A DNA stretch of 64,000 nucleotides from the NCBI GenBank assembly GCA_018669975.1, contig JABHSK010000002.1, positions 109,386 to 173,385 of the forward strand. Reading direction: 5' to 3'. A program made the translations under genes and the position numbers. The DNA comes from Candidatus Parcubacteria bacterium (GTDB lineage: Bacteria; Patescibacteria; ABY1; UBA1558; GWA2-36-10). The notes beneath the pieces are model-generated. The model worked only from the letters and a program-made list of their open reading frames with translations, was not told the origin of the DNA and made no database searches. Positions 1 through 8,060 of this stretch are shown piece after piece; position 1 is the stretch's first letter, and each line of letters opens with the position of its first letter.

Positions 1-206
1 TAGTGTGTGGCCTTCATAATCTGATAGTGTCTAATAGCTAAAATCAGATATAATATAATTATAACTAATAAAACGTATTTATTATAATTAGCACCTATGT
101 TTTCAATATATATTTTATATAATGGATACCCAAACATAAAAATATATATTGTTTCTACAAAAATAATAGATTTTCTAATATTATTATCAAATTTTACCTT
201 GTTCAT
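1..206 (-). CDS. Partial membrane protein cut by the window edge
   Basis: An open frame starts at the ATG at 206 and runs off the left end without a stop (68 codons visible). The protein has a basic, polar N-terminus (MNKVKFDNNIRKS) followed by two hydrophobic stretches, around residues 14-30 and 48-62, so it looks like a small integral membrane protein. No family is recognised. It lies downstream of the terminator that ends the neighbouring protease gene, so it is probably transcribed separately. The codon pattern is AT-rich like the next genes. The call rests on the length of the open frame and its hydrophobic profile. Confidence 0.45.
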   Translation of the reverse strand, partial: MNKVKFDNNIRKSIIFVETIYIFMFGYPLYKIYIENIGANYNKYVLLVIIILYLILAIRHYQIMKATH

Positions 207-234
207 AAATTAAAATTTATGTATTAAGTATATC

Positions 235-262
235 AAAAAACCACTTGTTTATAAAGTGATTC
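235..262 (-). terminator. Intrinsic terminator after the metalloprotease gene
   Basis: On the minus strand a stem (ATCACTT...AAGTGGT) is followed by TTTTTT. It is part of a roughly 80-base intergenic element that recurs after the next two minus-strand genes. Confidence 0.7.
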
Positions 263-347
263 TTTGACTGGGGTCCCCTATGGAACACTTTCAGAACTTT
301 TTTGGTTGAAACTAGTAAGGAAGAGATGGAAAAATTAAACTATTTAA

Positions 348-2285
348 TTAAAAATCACCTACAGGAATTTTACGAATATCAATATTAGATATTCCTAAAC
401 TCAGAAATCTCATTATTTGATAGGCAGACGAACCATCTGCCATATAATATCTTTTTCCATCATTGGGGTTTACATACCAAGCCTCACCATGTTCTTCTAC
501 TTGTAAAAGAATTTTACCCTTTAGCCTACTGGAAATATTAGAATCGTATAATAATTTCCCTTCCCCTAAAGGATTATAACCATTTTTTACCTCCATACCA
601 TCATCAAATACATCACCATCTGAATCTGCTTTATTTATATCAGTACCTAAACTTTCCTCTAATTTATCACATAGAGTATCTCCGTCCGAGTCAGTGCACT
701 CAAACCTATCTTCAAATCCAATTGGTATTTTGGCCAAATCTAAATTACTAATCCCTAATCCAAATTTCCTAAGAGCTTCATACGCCGTTGCACCATCTTT
801 AAGATAATATTTTTGACTAGTGCTTTCATCAACATACCATGCCTCACCATGTTCTTCTACTTGTAACAATATACGCCCCTCAAGCTTATCTATCAATGTT
901 GAATCTATATCTGAAATGAGCTCTTTTTCTTTTTCAACCCACAAAGATTCAATGACAAAAGGCTCATCTGGTAATATCTCAGGATCGGGTATAATCACTG
1001 GTAATTTTTTATTTAATTCCATAACCATCTCATAATCCCTATTATTAAAAAAGACCTCATATTGAACATCAAATCTACTTAAATAATCACCGACAACTTC
1101 TCCGTTGTAATCTACTTTAATTATATAGTTCACATAATAATCACGATCTATAACCCTCTCCCATAAACCACTAAGATCTACTATACCGTCCTGATTAGTA
1201 TAATAAGTGGCTAGTAATGGACTTGGTAAATCATTCAATGAAGGATCGTCACCACAAAAAATACAACCTGTACGAGAGCCATAAACTCTTACCCTTGCAT
1301 TATAAAATGGCCACCCACTTTTATTAACTACCTTTACAGTAATTGTAGGTTCAAATTCTTCTAGCGCCAACCAGTCTCTTTGGTGTTTTTTATTAGACTT
1401 AATCATACTAGCATTAAATTCATTAAAAATTTCATTTGTAAGCCAGCCCCCCATACTATCTAGTCCATATTTTTCAGAAAAATTATACTCAGGTAATATT
1501 GGTGCTACTCCACTATTATCAATATTGTCATTATATAAATAATTTTCTGGAACACCAATACCAAAACTATGTCCAAGCTCGTGAATTATAACGCTCTGCC
1601 CATTCCCATACCCATCATAGCCATAACTGTTTCTCCAGTCATCAGGAAAATGACTATTCACCTCATCTCTACCCAGAATAGTTGCGCCGTAGGCCAAGCC
1701 TTCATTTATATCCTGAGAAACATGTACTTGATTGGCAATAAATTCTGTTCCATCGCTAGTATATTTTATATATGAACCATGATTACCTCCTGGTAGATCG
1801 TTAATATTGGGATATATACTTGAATCTACAACAGTAAATAATACTGTTGTAGAAAATGGTTTTTCATCTCCATCAATAATTTCTACATCATTTAAAAAAT
1901 GCAGTTCGTCTATGCTAAATAGATTCCACAACTGCTGACCAATTGTTTGTTGATAATCTAGAGAATAAGTTTTAAATTGAGCAATCTGATACTGAATACC
2001 TGTGTCTTCTTCAAATGCGGTATTTACAAAATCCATAATCTCTTGAGCTCTCTGTTCCCAGTCTGGATGCGATTGTGCATAGTCTTCGTTGATGGCAAAT
2101 GTAATGTACTCATATTGAACTCCAGTCTCAATATCATTTATGGGTAAAATAGATAATTGTTTTTCTAAATTTTCATCATTACCATACTCAAAATTTTCAG
2201 CAGCTTCCACGCTATTTATAAATACTTTGGGAAGTGGTAATAAATTAAAAATAAAACCAACTAGTACAAATATTATTATTTTCAT
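348..2285 (-). CDS. Secreted HExxH metalloprotease-like protein with TSP3-type repeats and two copies of a C-terminal repeat domain
   Basis: This is a probable extracellular zinc protease. A signal peptide covers about residues 1-28. The zinc motif HELGHSFGIG is at 235-244, which fits the HExxHxxG part of the metzincin signature; a third ligand cannot be assigned with certainty. Residues 532-576 carry DxDGDxxxD repeats of the thrombospondin type 3 / calcium-binding kind. These sit between two copies (470-523 and 590-643) of a domain that starts LLQVEEHGEAWYV and ends GISN-D---IP-G. I know this domain mainly from secreted proteins of Patescibacteria; its function is unknown to me. The motif NGYNPLGEG after the TSP3 block also occurs in the 1430-residue surface protein at 8.0-12.3 kb. 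No Shine-Dalgarno is visible at the start. Confidence 0.75.
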   Translation of the reverse strand: MKIIIFVLVGFIFNLLPLPKVFINSVEAAENFEYGNDENLEKQLSILPINDIETGVQYEYITFAINEDYAQSHPDWEQRAQEIMDFVNTAFEEDTGIQYQIAQFKTYSLDYQQTIGQQLWNLFSIDELHFLNDVEIIDGDEKPFSTTVLFTVVDSSIYPNINDLPGGNHGSYIKYTSDGTEFIANQVHVSQDINEGLAYGATILGRDEVNSHFPDDWRNSYGYDGYGNGQSVIIHELGHSFGIGVPENYLYNDNIDNSGVAPILPEYNFSEKYGLDSMGGWLTNEIFNEFNASMIKSNKKHQRDWLALEEFEPTITVKVVNKSGWPFYNARVRVYGSRTGCIFCGDDPSLNDLPSPLLATYYTNQDGIVDLSGLWERVIDRDYYVNYIIKVDYNGEVVGDYLSRFDVQYEVFFNNRDYEMVMELNKKLPVIIPDPEILPDEPFVIESLWVEKEKELISDIDSTLIDKLEGRILLQVEEHGEAWYVDESTSQKYYLKDGATAYEALRKFGLGISNLDLAKIPIGFEDRFECTDSDGDTLCDKLEESLGTDINKADSDGDVFDDGMEVKNGYNPLGEGKLLYDSNISSRLKGKILLQVEEHGEAWYVNPNDGKRYYMADGSSAYQIMRFLSLGISNIDIRKIPVGDF

Positions 2286-2317
2286 ATTATTATTTTTAAT
2301 AACATTTTCAGTATATC

Positions 2318-2344
2318 AAAAAACCACTCCTTTTGGAATGATTC
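2318..2344 (-). terminator. Intrinsic terminator after the 560-residue anchored protein
   Basis: The minus strand reads ATCATTCC-AAAA-GGAGTGGT followed by TTTTTT. It is nearly identical to the terminator at 4117-4143 and lies in the second copy of the recurring intergenic element (about 2311-2372). Confidence 0.8.
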
Positions 2345-2402
2345 TTTGACTGGGGTCCCTTACGGACCTTGGTTATAACTACATCTTGATAATTACATAT
2401 TA

Positions 2403-4085
2403 CTAATAGTCTACGCTTGGACGCTCCTCAGTGTCGCAAAATCCTCGATCATTACAGCTCAGACCACTAGGGCAACCACATCTCTGGCAATTATCTACTA
2501 CGTTACTATTCTCACAATATTTTGGCTGCTCATGAGGAGAACAATAATCATTCAAATCTATGGTATTAATACAAAAATTATTAAACACATTAGAAATATC
2601 AATTAAACTTGGACCATCCAAACCAAATTCCTTTGTTGTGGCTATATACTGCCAAAAATCACTATCTTCTTTATATTTATTTTCATCCGACCATTTGACT
2701 ATATCTTGAACATCTTGATTTCTTAATACATATGGATACAAAACATTAAATAACTCTTTTGTCCCTTCCAAAAGCCCCGCCCTGTAACCCGGTATATAAG
2801 ATTCTGCCACAGAAGGCATAGTCATTAGCTGATGAATATCTCCAAAAATTTCATTATCAATATATAGACTGGCTATTTCATCTTTATCACTATATTCTGC
2901 TAAATTTGCCAATAGTTTAATCAAGTTCTTTATCCCATTAGAATAAAAAACTCCTAGACGGGATTGAACATTGGGATAAAGTGCCATAGATTCATAAACC
3001 ATATGATTATCTTGATTTACACCCATTAAATATCCTCCACTACCGTCAGCTCTCCAAAAATGATATGGCTGTTTATAATTTATTTTATCCAGTTCATAAG
3101 AAAATTCTAATTGATAATCAAATATGTGTGCCATCTTCTCTATTACTTCATTATTTAGCAACTCATTACTCACTAAGGTAGGATTAGCCTCAAGCAACAT
3201 ATTAATAGTTTCTGGAACACTTATTAAATCAGAAAAAATAAAATTACTAAAGATAGGATCATAATGTTGCAGGTTGTCATTATAATCTTCTGGCATATCC
3301 ATCAACAACTCCTTTTCTCCAATAATAGCTTCCAATCCTGTTTCTTTACGATAATTACATAACATTTTATCAAATAAAGCGGAGGCATAATTTTCATTCA
3401 CGTACACTGGATCAGCTATATTATTATTTATATATGTTAGCTCTGAAGCAATGCTATTACTCTCTCCATACTTAAAAGCAACCATGTCATCCCATTCAGA
3501 TGCACTCAAGCTTCCCTCAATTAAAAATTTATCAATTAATTCAAAATATCTATCTATATAAGTAAATAATGGTGCATCAATTGTTGTAATTTCAAATTCG
3601 CTACTACAGTCCCATTCTGATTCCACGTCATAAGGCGTATACAATAACAAATCGATATTATAAATAAATGGAAAACTATTCATTTGCAAGCCCCATGCAT
3701 GGTAATCATAATATACATTACTCTCATCATCTATAAAAACTTTGTAATCGCCCGTGCTCCCCAAAATTAATGAATAATTACCACTTACATCTGTGACACC
3801 AGTATATATTTCACTTTGATTATTAATATTGGTAAAAGTAACTACAATACCAGACAAAGGATCACTACTTATTACATCTTTTACATGCCCCAAAACCTGA
3901 TTATTACTCTGTTTAACAATCGCTGCTGGAACGTTTTTTTTCAATACCAACTTCTCAAAACTAACAGACATCATAGCAAAGGACATAACTCCAAACGAGA
4001 GAGCTGCTCCTGCCAAAACTAATAAAGCTAACTTAGTTTTTGTGTTTAAAGTGCTCTTTGTTTTTGTAGTCATTTCTATTGACAT
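2403..4085 (-). CDS. Membrane-anchored extracellular protein with a carboxypeptidase-regulatory-like domain
   Basis: No enzymatic family is recognised. Residues 1-17 are polar and basic; about 18-40 form a hydrophobic helix, so the protein is likely anchored or exported by an uncleaved signal. Residues about 62-130 (GHVKDVISSDPLSG...GVTDVSGNYSL) match the pattern of a carboxypeptidase regulatory-like beta-sandwich domain. A long acidic middle region has no motif I know. The C-terminus is cysteine-rich (CENSN..CQRCGCPSGLSC), which suggests a disulphide-stabilised knob outside the cell. It lies between two genes for secreted or anchored proteins, each separated by a copy of the same terminator element. 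Confidence 0.55.
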   Translation of the reverse strand: MSIEMTTKTKSTLNTKTKLALLVLAGAALSFGVMSFAMMSVSFEKLVLKKNVPAAIVKQSNNQVLGHVKDVISSDPLSGIVVTFTNINNQSEIYTGVTDVSGNYSLILGSTGDYKVFIDDESNVYYDYHAWGLQMNSFPFIYNIDLLLYTPYDVESEWDCSSEFEITTIDAPLFTYIDRYFELIDKFLIEGSLSASEWDDMVAFKYGESNSIASELTYINNNIADPVYVNENYASALFDKMLCNYRKETGLEAIIGEKELLMDMPEDYNDNLQHYDPIFSNFIFSDLISVPETINMLLEANPTLVSNELLNNEVIEKMAHIFDYQLEFSYELDKINYKQPYHFWRADGSGGYLMGVNQDNHMVYESMALYPNVQSRLGVFYSNGIKNLIKLLANLAEYSDKDEIASLYIDNEIFGDIHQLMTMPSVAESYIPGYRAGLLEGTKELFNVLYPYVLRNQDVQDIVKWSDENKYKEDSDFWQYIATTKEFGLDGPSLIDISNVFNNFCINTIDLNDYCSPHEQPKYCENSNVVDNCQRCGCPSGLSCNDRGFCDTEERPSVDY

Positions 4086-4116
4086 AATTTTATTTTAATA
4101 ACACTTTAAGTATATC

Positions 4117-4143
4117 AAAAAATCACTCCTTTTGGAATGATTC
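4117..4143 (-). terminator. Intrinsic terminator after the 202-residue membrane protein
   Basis: Minus-strand hairpin AATCATTCC-AAAA-GGAGTGATT followed by TTTTTT. It forms the first part of the third copy of the intergenic element. That copy also holds the 16-base palindrome GTCCCCTATAGGGGAC. Confidence 0.8.
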
Positions 4144-4228
4144 TGTCGTGTTATAAACCTATTGGTCTGGGGGTCCCCTATAGGGGACTTTCGGAACCTT
4201 TTTAGTGGAGAATCCTGATTATTTATAC

Positions 4229-4837
4229 CTAAACGCCAATTTCTACTATATCTCCACCCCATAAATCCTCTATACTCTTAAGTATATTATTAAATTCAAC
4301 AGGACAAAAGCCATAACACATAACTGCTTTTATGCTTGGCTTCTCTGTCATTCCACAAATATGGTTACCGCAAGTCGTTACAGATATTGTATAGTAAGTT
4401 CCATCCATTAAATTATTATCTATGTAATTATCTTTTAAATCCCAAAAATGATTGCTATTTATTACATTTATTAAAATTTCATAGTCTGTAGAATCTACAT
4501 CTCTTCCAATCTCTTTTCTAATACCATCGTCTAATATATTAGACTCAGCACTGTAAATAACTTGATTACCTTGAATCAATAAGTTAGCCTCTGAAAATGG
4601 TGCTTTAACTCGTAAGCTTATATTACCTATAATTGGCTTGTGTTCAAATTTAACATCTCTGGACAAATTACTATATAAATCATTTAAAGTATTTTGTTTA
4701 TCTATCTCTTTCCAAACAAAAACTCCCGTGATAAACAAAGCTCCCACTATCCCTCCAATAATGGTCATTACAACCACATCATTAAATCCTTCCTGTCTTG
4801 AGCGAAGTCGAAAGATTTGATTTTTAAATAATTTCAT
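4229..4837 (-). CDS. Single-helix membrane protein of unknown function
   Basis: The protein has 202 residues. A basic N-terminus is followed by a glycine-rich hydrophobic helix at about 21-43 (VVVMTIIGGIVGALFITGVFVW). The remaining 160 residues should be extracytoplasmic and contain three cysteines (TTCGNHICG and MCYGFCP regions). The pattern, with a strand pair, then H-FWDL-D-Y, then DG-YYTISV and a short C-terminal helix, resembles the DUF6438 layout, but this is a weak impression. The N-terminal RQEGF next to the helix recalls a prepilin, yet no clear cleavage motif is present. It lies just downstream of two tRNA genes that have their own terminator. Confidence 0.45.
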   Translation of the reverse strand: MKLFKNQIFRLRSRQEGFNDVVVMTIIGGIVGALFITGVFVWKEIDKQNTLNDLYSNLSRDVKFEHKPIIGNISLRVKAPFSEANLLIQGNQVIYSAESNILDDGIRKEIGRDVDSTDYEILINVINSNHFWDLKDNYIDNNLMDGTYYTISVTTCGNHICGMTEKPSIKAVMCYGFCPVEFNNILKSIEDLWGGDIVEIGV

Positions 4838-4914
4838 AATTTATATTTTAATAACATGGCCCAGGCCACCCTCCCTGGCTTCGCCATTCACCTTGTCTTC
4901 ATTATATCACAAAA

Positions 4915-4941
4915 CAAAAAACGAGCTAGGATTAGCTCATT
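4915..4941 (-). terminator. Intrinsic terminator after tRNA-His
   Basis: Minus-strand stem GAGCTA-ATCC-TAGCTC followed by GTTTTTTGTTTT, immediately downstream of the tRNA-His CCA end. Confidence 0.8.
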
Positions 4942-4947
4942 CTTTGA

Positions 4948-5024
4948 TGGGGTGATAGATGGGATTTGAACCCACGACCGTCGGAACCACAATCCGATGC
5001 TCTACCAACTGAGCTACTACCACC
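4948..5024 (-). tRNA. tRNA-His (anticodon GTG)
   Basis: The cloverleaf folds with acceptor GTGGTAG/CTATCAC, anticodon loop TTGTGGT and T-loop TTCAAAT. The extra G at position -1 (5024) faces C73, the identity pair of histidine tRNAs. CCA is encoded (4948-4950). Confidence 0.95.
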
Positions 5025-5039
5025 ATGAATATAATTGAA

Positions 5040-5114
5040 TGGTACCCCCAGCAGGAATCGAACCTACATCTACAGCTTAGAAGGCTGCTGTTCTATCCGT
5101 TGAACTATGGGGGC
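5040..5114 (-). tRNA. tRNA-Arg (anticodon TCT)
   Basis: Acceptor GCCCCCA/TGGGGGT, anticodon stem GCAGC/GCTGT around loop CTTCTAA, encoded CCA. It reads AGA codons. It lies 15 bases from tRNA-His and is probably on the same transcript. Confidence 0.95.
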
Positions 5115-5187
5115 ATTAATTTTTAACACCGCCAAGTATAGCAAGAAATAGCTTTTAAGTCAAGACAATATATGCTAAAATATCCAT

Positions 5188-5571
5188 ATGAAAAAAAATA
5201 AGCGAGAATTATTATTTTGGCGAGCCCTAACCAACTTCTGGGGTGTAATCACATCCATCGTCTTCCTGGTTACCTTTTTTAATGTTTGGGATTTATCCTA
5301 CCTCCTGACTGACCTAACTATTATTTATCTATCAATCCTGTCTATTTTTGCTGGCGTCAAGGAACTTAGTCGCTGGAAGAGTAAAAGTTTTTTATCCAAA
5401 TACAACGGTGAAATATTTGTTCTTTCCTGGACAATGTTAATGGTGCTTTTTATAGTAGTGACCGCTTACAATAAAAATTATCATATGTACTCCCAATTTA
5501 CTGCTACTTATTTATCAGTGCTGGGCATTTTTGCTATTAGTTTAAAATCAAAAAATTTAAAACAAAAATAA
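5188..5571 (+). CDS. Small integral membrane protein, four predicted helices
   Basis: The protein has 127 residues with a charged N-terminus (MKKNKRELLFW) and about four hydrophobic segments (17-33, 36-55, 74-92, 100-116). No family is recognised. It starts only about 20 bases after a plausible AT-rich -10 region. The stop is 9 bases before rpiB, so the three genes up to rpe may form one transcript. Confidence 0.55.
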   Translation: MKKNKRELLFWRALTNFWGVITSIVFLVTFFNVWDLSYLLTDLTIIYLSILSIFAGVKELSRWKSKSFLSKYNGEIFVLSWTMLMVLFIVVTAYNKNYHMYSQFTATYLSVLGIFAISLKSKNLKQK

Positions 5572-5580
5572 TATAAAATT

Positions 5581-6012
5581 ATGATTTATCTAGGAGCAGA
5601 CCACAATGGCTTCAAATTAAAAGAAGCGCTAAAAGAATATTTAAATAATAAAAAAATAGATCACAAAGATTTAGGTAATACTAAATTTGATCAACGTGAT
5701 GATTATCCTGTCTATGCCAAACAAGTTGCTCGTCAAGTTGCCAAAGGAAAAACATCTTTGGGTATATTAATATGTGGCAGTGGCCAGGGCATGTCTATGG
5801 CTGCCAATAAATTTAAAAATGTACGTGCAGCTCTGGGCTGGTCAGTAGCTGCCGCCAAAAGAGCTCGCCATGATGACGATGCCAATATCATTTGCATCCC
5901 TGCCTGGCGCCTGACCAATGATCAAGCTATGCGCGTCATTCAGACTTGGCTAAATACACCATTCTCAAAATTAGCCAGACATAAAAGAAGAATTAAAAAA
6001 ATAAATGCCTAA
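5581..6012 (+). CDS. rpiB: Ribose-5-phosphate isomerase B
   Basis: This enzyme interconverts ribose 5-phosphate and ribulose 5-phosphate in the non-oxidative pentose phosphate pathway, in the cytoplasm. The N-terminal GADHNGFKLKE, the catalytic cysteine in CGSGQGMSM (C65), and the following region before NIICIPAWR are typical of the RpiB/LacAB family. Its length of 143 residues is normal. It overlaps the downstream rpe start by 8 bases, so the two sequential pentose phosphate enzymes are probably translationally coupled. No Shine-Dalgarno is seen at its own start. Confidence 0.95.
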   Translation: MIYLGADHNGFKLKEALKEYLNNKKIDHKDLGNTKFDQRDDYPVYAKQVARQVAKGKTSLGILICGSGQGMSMAANKFKNVRAALGWSVAAAKRARHDDDANIICIPAWRLTNDQAMRVIQTWLNTPFSKLARHKRRIKKINA

Positions 6013-6652
6013 AACCACCAAAATTGTACCGGCTATTTTAGTTAATAATAAAGCTGGTTTCAAACGACAATTTGATAAAGTAAAACCATACTTCAAATAT
6101 ATCCAAATTGATATTATGGATGGTATTTTAGTCAAAGAAAAAAACTCTATCAATCCACAAATTGTAAAAACTATGCTGCGTGGCTACAAAATAGAGGTAC
6201 ACCTAATGGTTAAAGATGTAAGTAAATATATAGAGCAATGGCACAAGTTAAAAAATGTCAAAAAAATAATTTGGCACTATGAAGCTGAAAAAGATAAAGA
6301 TGCTATTCTCTGCCTCAATAAATATCTACGCTCAAAAAAAATTCAAACTGGCTTGGCTGTTAACCCCAATACATCACTAGCCAAAATTAAAGATCTAATA
6401 CCAAAATTTAATACCATTCAAATAATGGGTATCAAGCCTGGTGCCCAGGGAAGAAAATTCCAACCAAAGGTACTCAAAAAAATAAAATCTCTACGGCAAA
6501 AGTATCCCAAACTCAACATTGCTGTAGACGGTGGAGTAAGTGAACAAAACTTTGCAGCCATCAAAAAAGCCGGGGCTAACATCATAGCCATCGGCTCATA
6601 CCTACAAAAATCTAAAGACACTAAGCAAGCGCTAAAAAAACTGCCTCGCTAG
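6005..6652 (+). CDS. rpe: Ribulose-phosphate 3-epimerase
   Basis: This TIM-barrel enzyme epimerises ribulose 5-phosphate and xylulose 5-phosphate. Visible family landmarks are the first strand VPAILV, QIDIMDG (metal ligand Asp), EVHLMV (His), GIKPGAQGRKF, and AVDGGVS near the C-terminus. Many family members have S in place of PAIL(V), and K in GIKPG replaces the usual V/N, so it is somewhat diverged. It overlaps rpiB. Its stop codon lies inside a bidirectional terminator hairpin shared with the convergent histidine kinase gene. Confidence 0.9.
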   Translation: MPKTTKIVPAILVNNKAGFKRQFDKVKPYFKYIQIDIMDGILVKEKNSINPQIVKTMLRGYKIEVHLMVKDVSKYIEQWHKLKNVKKIIWHYEAEKDKDAILCLNKYLRSKKIQTGLAVNPNTSLAKIKDLIPKFNTIQIMGIKPGAQGRKFQPKVLKKIKSLRQKYPKLNIAVDGGVSEQNFAAIKKAGANIIAIGSYLQKSKDTKQALKKLPR

Positions 6653-6662
6653 GCAGTTTTTT
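6634..6662. terminator. Bidirectional terminator between rpe and the histidine kinase
   Basis: The sequence AAAAACTGCCT-CGCT-AGGCAGTTTTT is symmetric, so it can end transcripts from both sides. The stop codons of both convergent genes (6649-6652) lie within the hairpin. Confidence 0.9.
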
Positions 6663-7917
6663 GATTCCTCTTTTCTGTTTGAGGTTTTTCTTCTATCTTA
6701 TGTGTTTCTTTATTATAAATCGGTATTGTGAAATAAAATTGACTACCAACGTGCTTGATACTATCAACTGATATCGTGCCACCCATTAACTCTACTAGTT
6801 GCTTGGTAATCCAAAGACCCAGACCAGTACCAATAATACCGCGAGTCTCCTCTCCCTGGACTCGATAAAATTTTTCAAATAATTTTTCTCTCTCACTGGC
6901 ATCCATACCAATGCCACTATCCTTAATGGTAATAGTAATAAGTTTTTCGTCTGTTTTTTTAGCAATCAACTCTATTTCACCTTGCTTAGTATATTTTATT
7001 GAATTGCCCAATAAATTAATTATTACTTGCTTAAGCTTATCTTCATCAGCCCAAACCTGTGGCAAATCTTTATCTGCGCTTAACTTCAAAGCCAAATTTT
7101 TTGCTTTGACCCTCAATTCAAACTCTAACATCAAAGAATCCAGGACTGCCTTCAAATCAACTGGTTCTTTTTTGACTATCAATCTATTTTGCTCAATTCT
7201 AGATACATTTAATAAATCCTCTACTAAATGCCCCAACCTATTAACTGAGGCCTCCATAATCTTAAATCCTTTTTTACTACCCTCGGACAACTCACCATAG
7301 TCTCCTTCCAAAGACATCGATAGAAACCCCTTAATGGTTGTAATCGGTGTCCTAAGCTCATGAGAAGCAATAGAGATAAATTCATCTTTCATCTTATCCA
7401 CCTCTTTTAGCCTCCTAAATAAAATAGCGTGCTCGAACAATCTAGTATTCAAAGCCAAGAGCAATATCACAATCAATACTGTAATGGATAAAATAATATA
7501 TGACTTAGTTAAAGTATCCTTGGCTAAATCATCCATTACTGCTAAAGACATCCTGATACTCAATAGAGCTTCCTTCTCTCCTTGTACATTGGTCAGCGGC
7601 ATGGCTATCTCCCAAAACCGCTCACTATCACCACCGGATTCTCGACCTATATCTGAAACTAAGGTAGCCACTGCTTCTTCCCTGTGCCAGGCTATAACAT
7701 AATTAAGATCACCAGTTGTCCTATCTATGAACCCTGGCTCAAGACTAGCCACTACTTTAAAATCGTCTCCCTGGGGAACCAAAATATCAAAAGTGCGTAA
7801 ATCAGTATTGGCTTGAGCCACTGAATCCAATTTCTCCTGCAGATAGTCAACATCACTGATATCCTCAAAAACTGAAGCATTAAATAATTGCCCCAACAAA
7901 AGAGCTTGTCTCTGCAA
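6649..7917 (-). CDS. Sensor histidine kinase, main open frame (N-terminus displaced by a frameshift)
   Basis: A membrane sensor kinase that autophosphorylates on histidine. Within this frame, residues 1-135 are the extracytoplasmic sensor part, about 138-160 a transmembrane helix, the H-box is SHELRTPITT (His186), the N-box NLLGNSIKYT starts at about 301, and the G boxes are DSGIGMD and GTGLGLWI. The frame opens at an internal Met and lacks the first transmembrane helix that this architecture needs. That helix is encoded directly upstream in another frame (7926-8060), ending at a run of seven A. Adding one A would give a full kinase of about 470 residues. No response regulator is adjacent. 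Confidence 0.88.
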   Translation of the reverse strand: MQRQALLLGQLFNASVFEDISDVDYLQEKLDSVAQANTDLRTFDILVPQGDDFKVVASLEPGFIDRTTGDLNYVIAWHREEAVATLVSDIGRESGGDSERFWEIAMPLTNVQGEKEALLSIRMSLAVMDDLAKDTLTKSYIILSITVLIVILLLALNTRLFEHAILFRRLKEVDKMKDEFISIASHELRTPITTIKGFLSMSLEGDYGELSEGSKKGFKIMEASVNRLGHLVEDLLNVSRIEQNRLIVKKEPVDLKAVLDSLMLEFELRVKAKNLALKLSADKDLPQVWADEDKLKQVIINLLGNSIKYTKQGEIELIAKKTDEKLITITIKDSGIGMDASEREKLFEKFYRVQGEETRGIIGTGLGLWITKQLVELMGGTISVDSIKHVGSQFYFTIPIYNKETHKIEEKPQTEKRNQKTA

Positions 7918-7925
7918 TCCAACGT

Positions 7926-8060
7926 CTATATTTTTTTAAAAGATTTAACAGACCAAATGGTATTAAAAATGATAGTCAATGGAATCAAAATAATCAGGAT
8001 GATAGCGTAGATCACCTGATAATCTTGTTTTAAAAATAGACTGGTTTTTTTCTTAGCCAT
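7926..8060 (-). pseudogene. Displaced N-terminal segment of the histidine kinase
   Basis: The 44 codons from the ATG at 8060 encode MAKKKTSL followed by a hydrophobic helix (VIYAIILIILIPLTIIF) and end at a TAG at 7926-7928. The ATG overlaps the stop of the upstream surface-protein gene (ATGGCTAA), a coupling arrangement. Just before the TAG is a run of seven A (minus strand, 7931-7937). With eight A the reading continues as KSFKKNIDVG directly into the kinase frame. So this is the missing first helix. Whether the gene is broken, uses slippage, or reflects a sequencing error cannot be decided here. Confidence 0.85.

Noticed and set aside
4229..4837. Prepilin signal in the 202-residue protein (RQEGF before the helix)
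   Set aside because: The sequence after EG lacks the hydrophobic TLxE pattern (it reads FNDVVVM), and the helix starts too late for a typical cleavage site.
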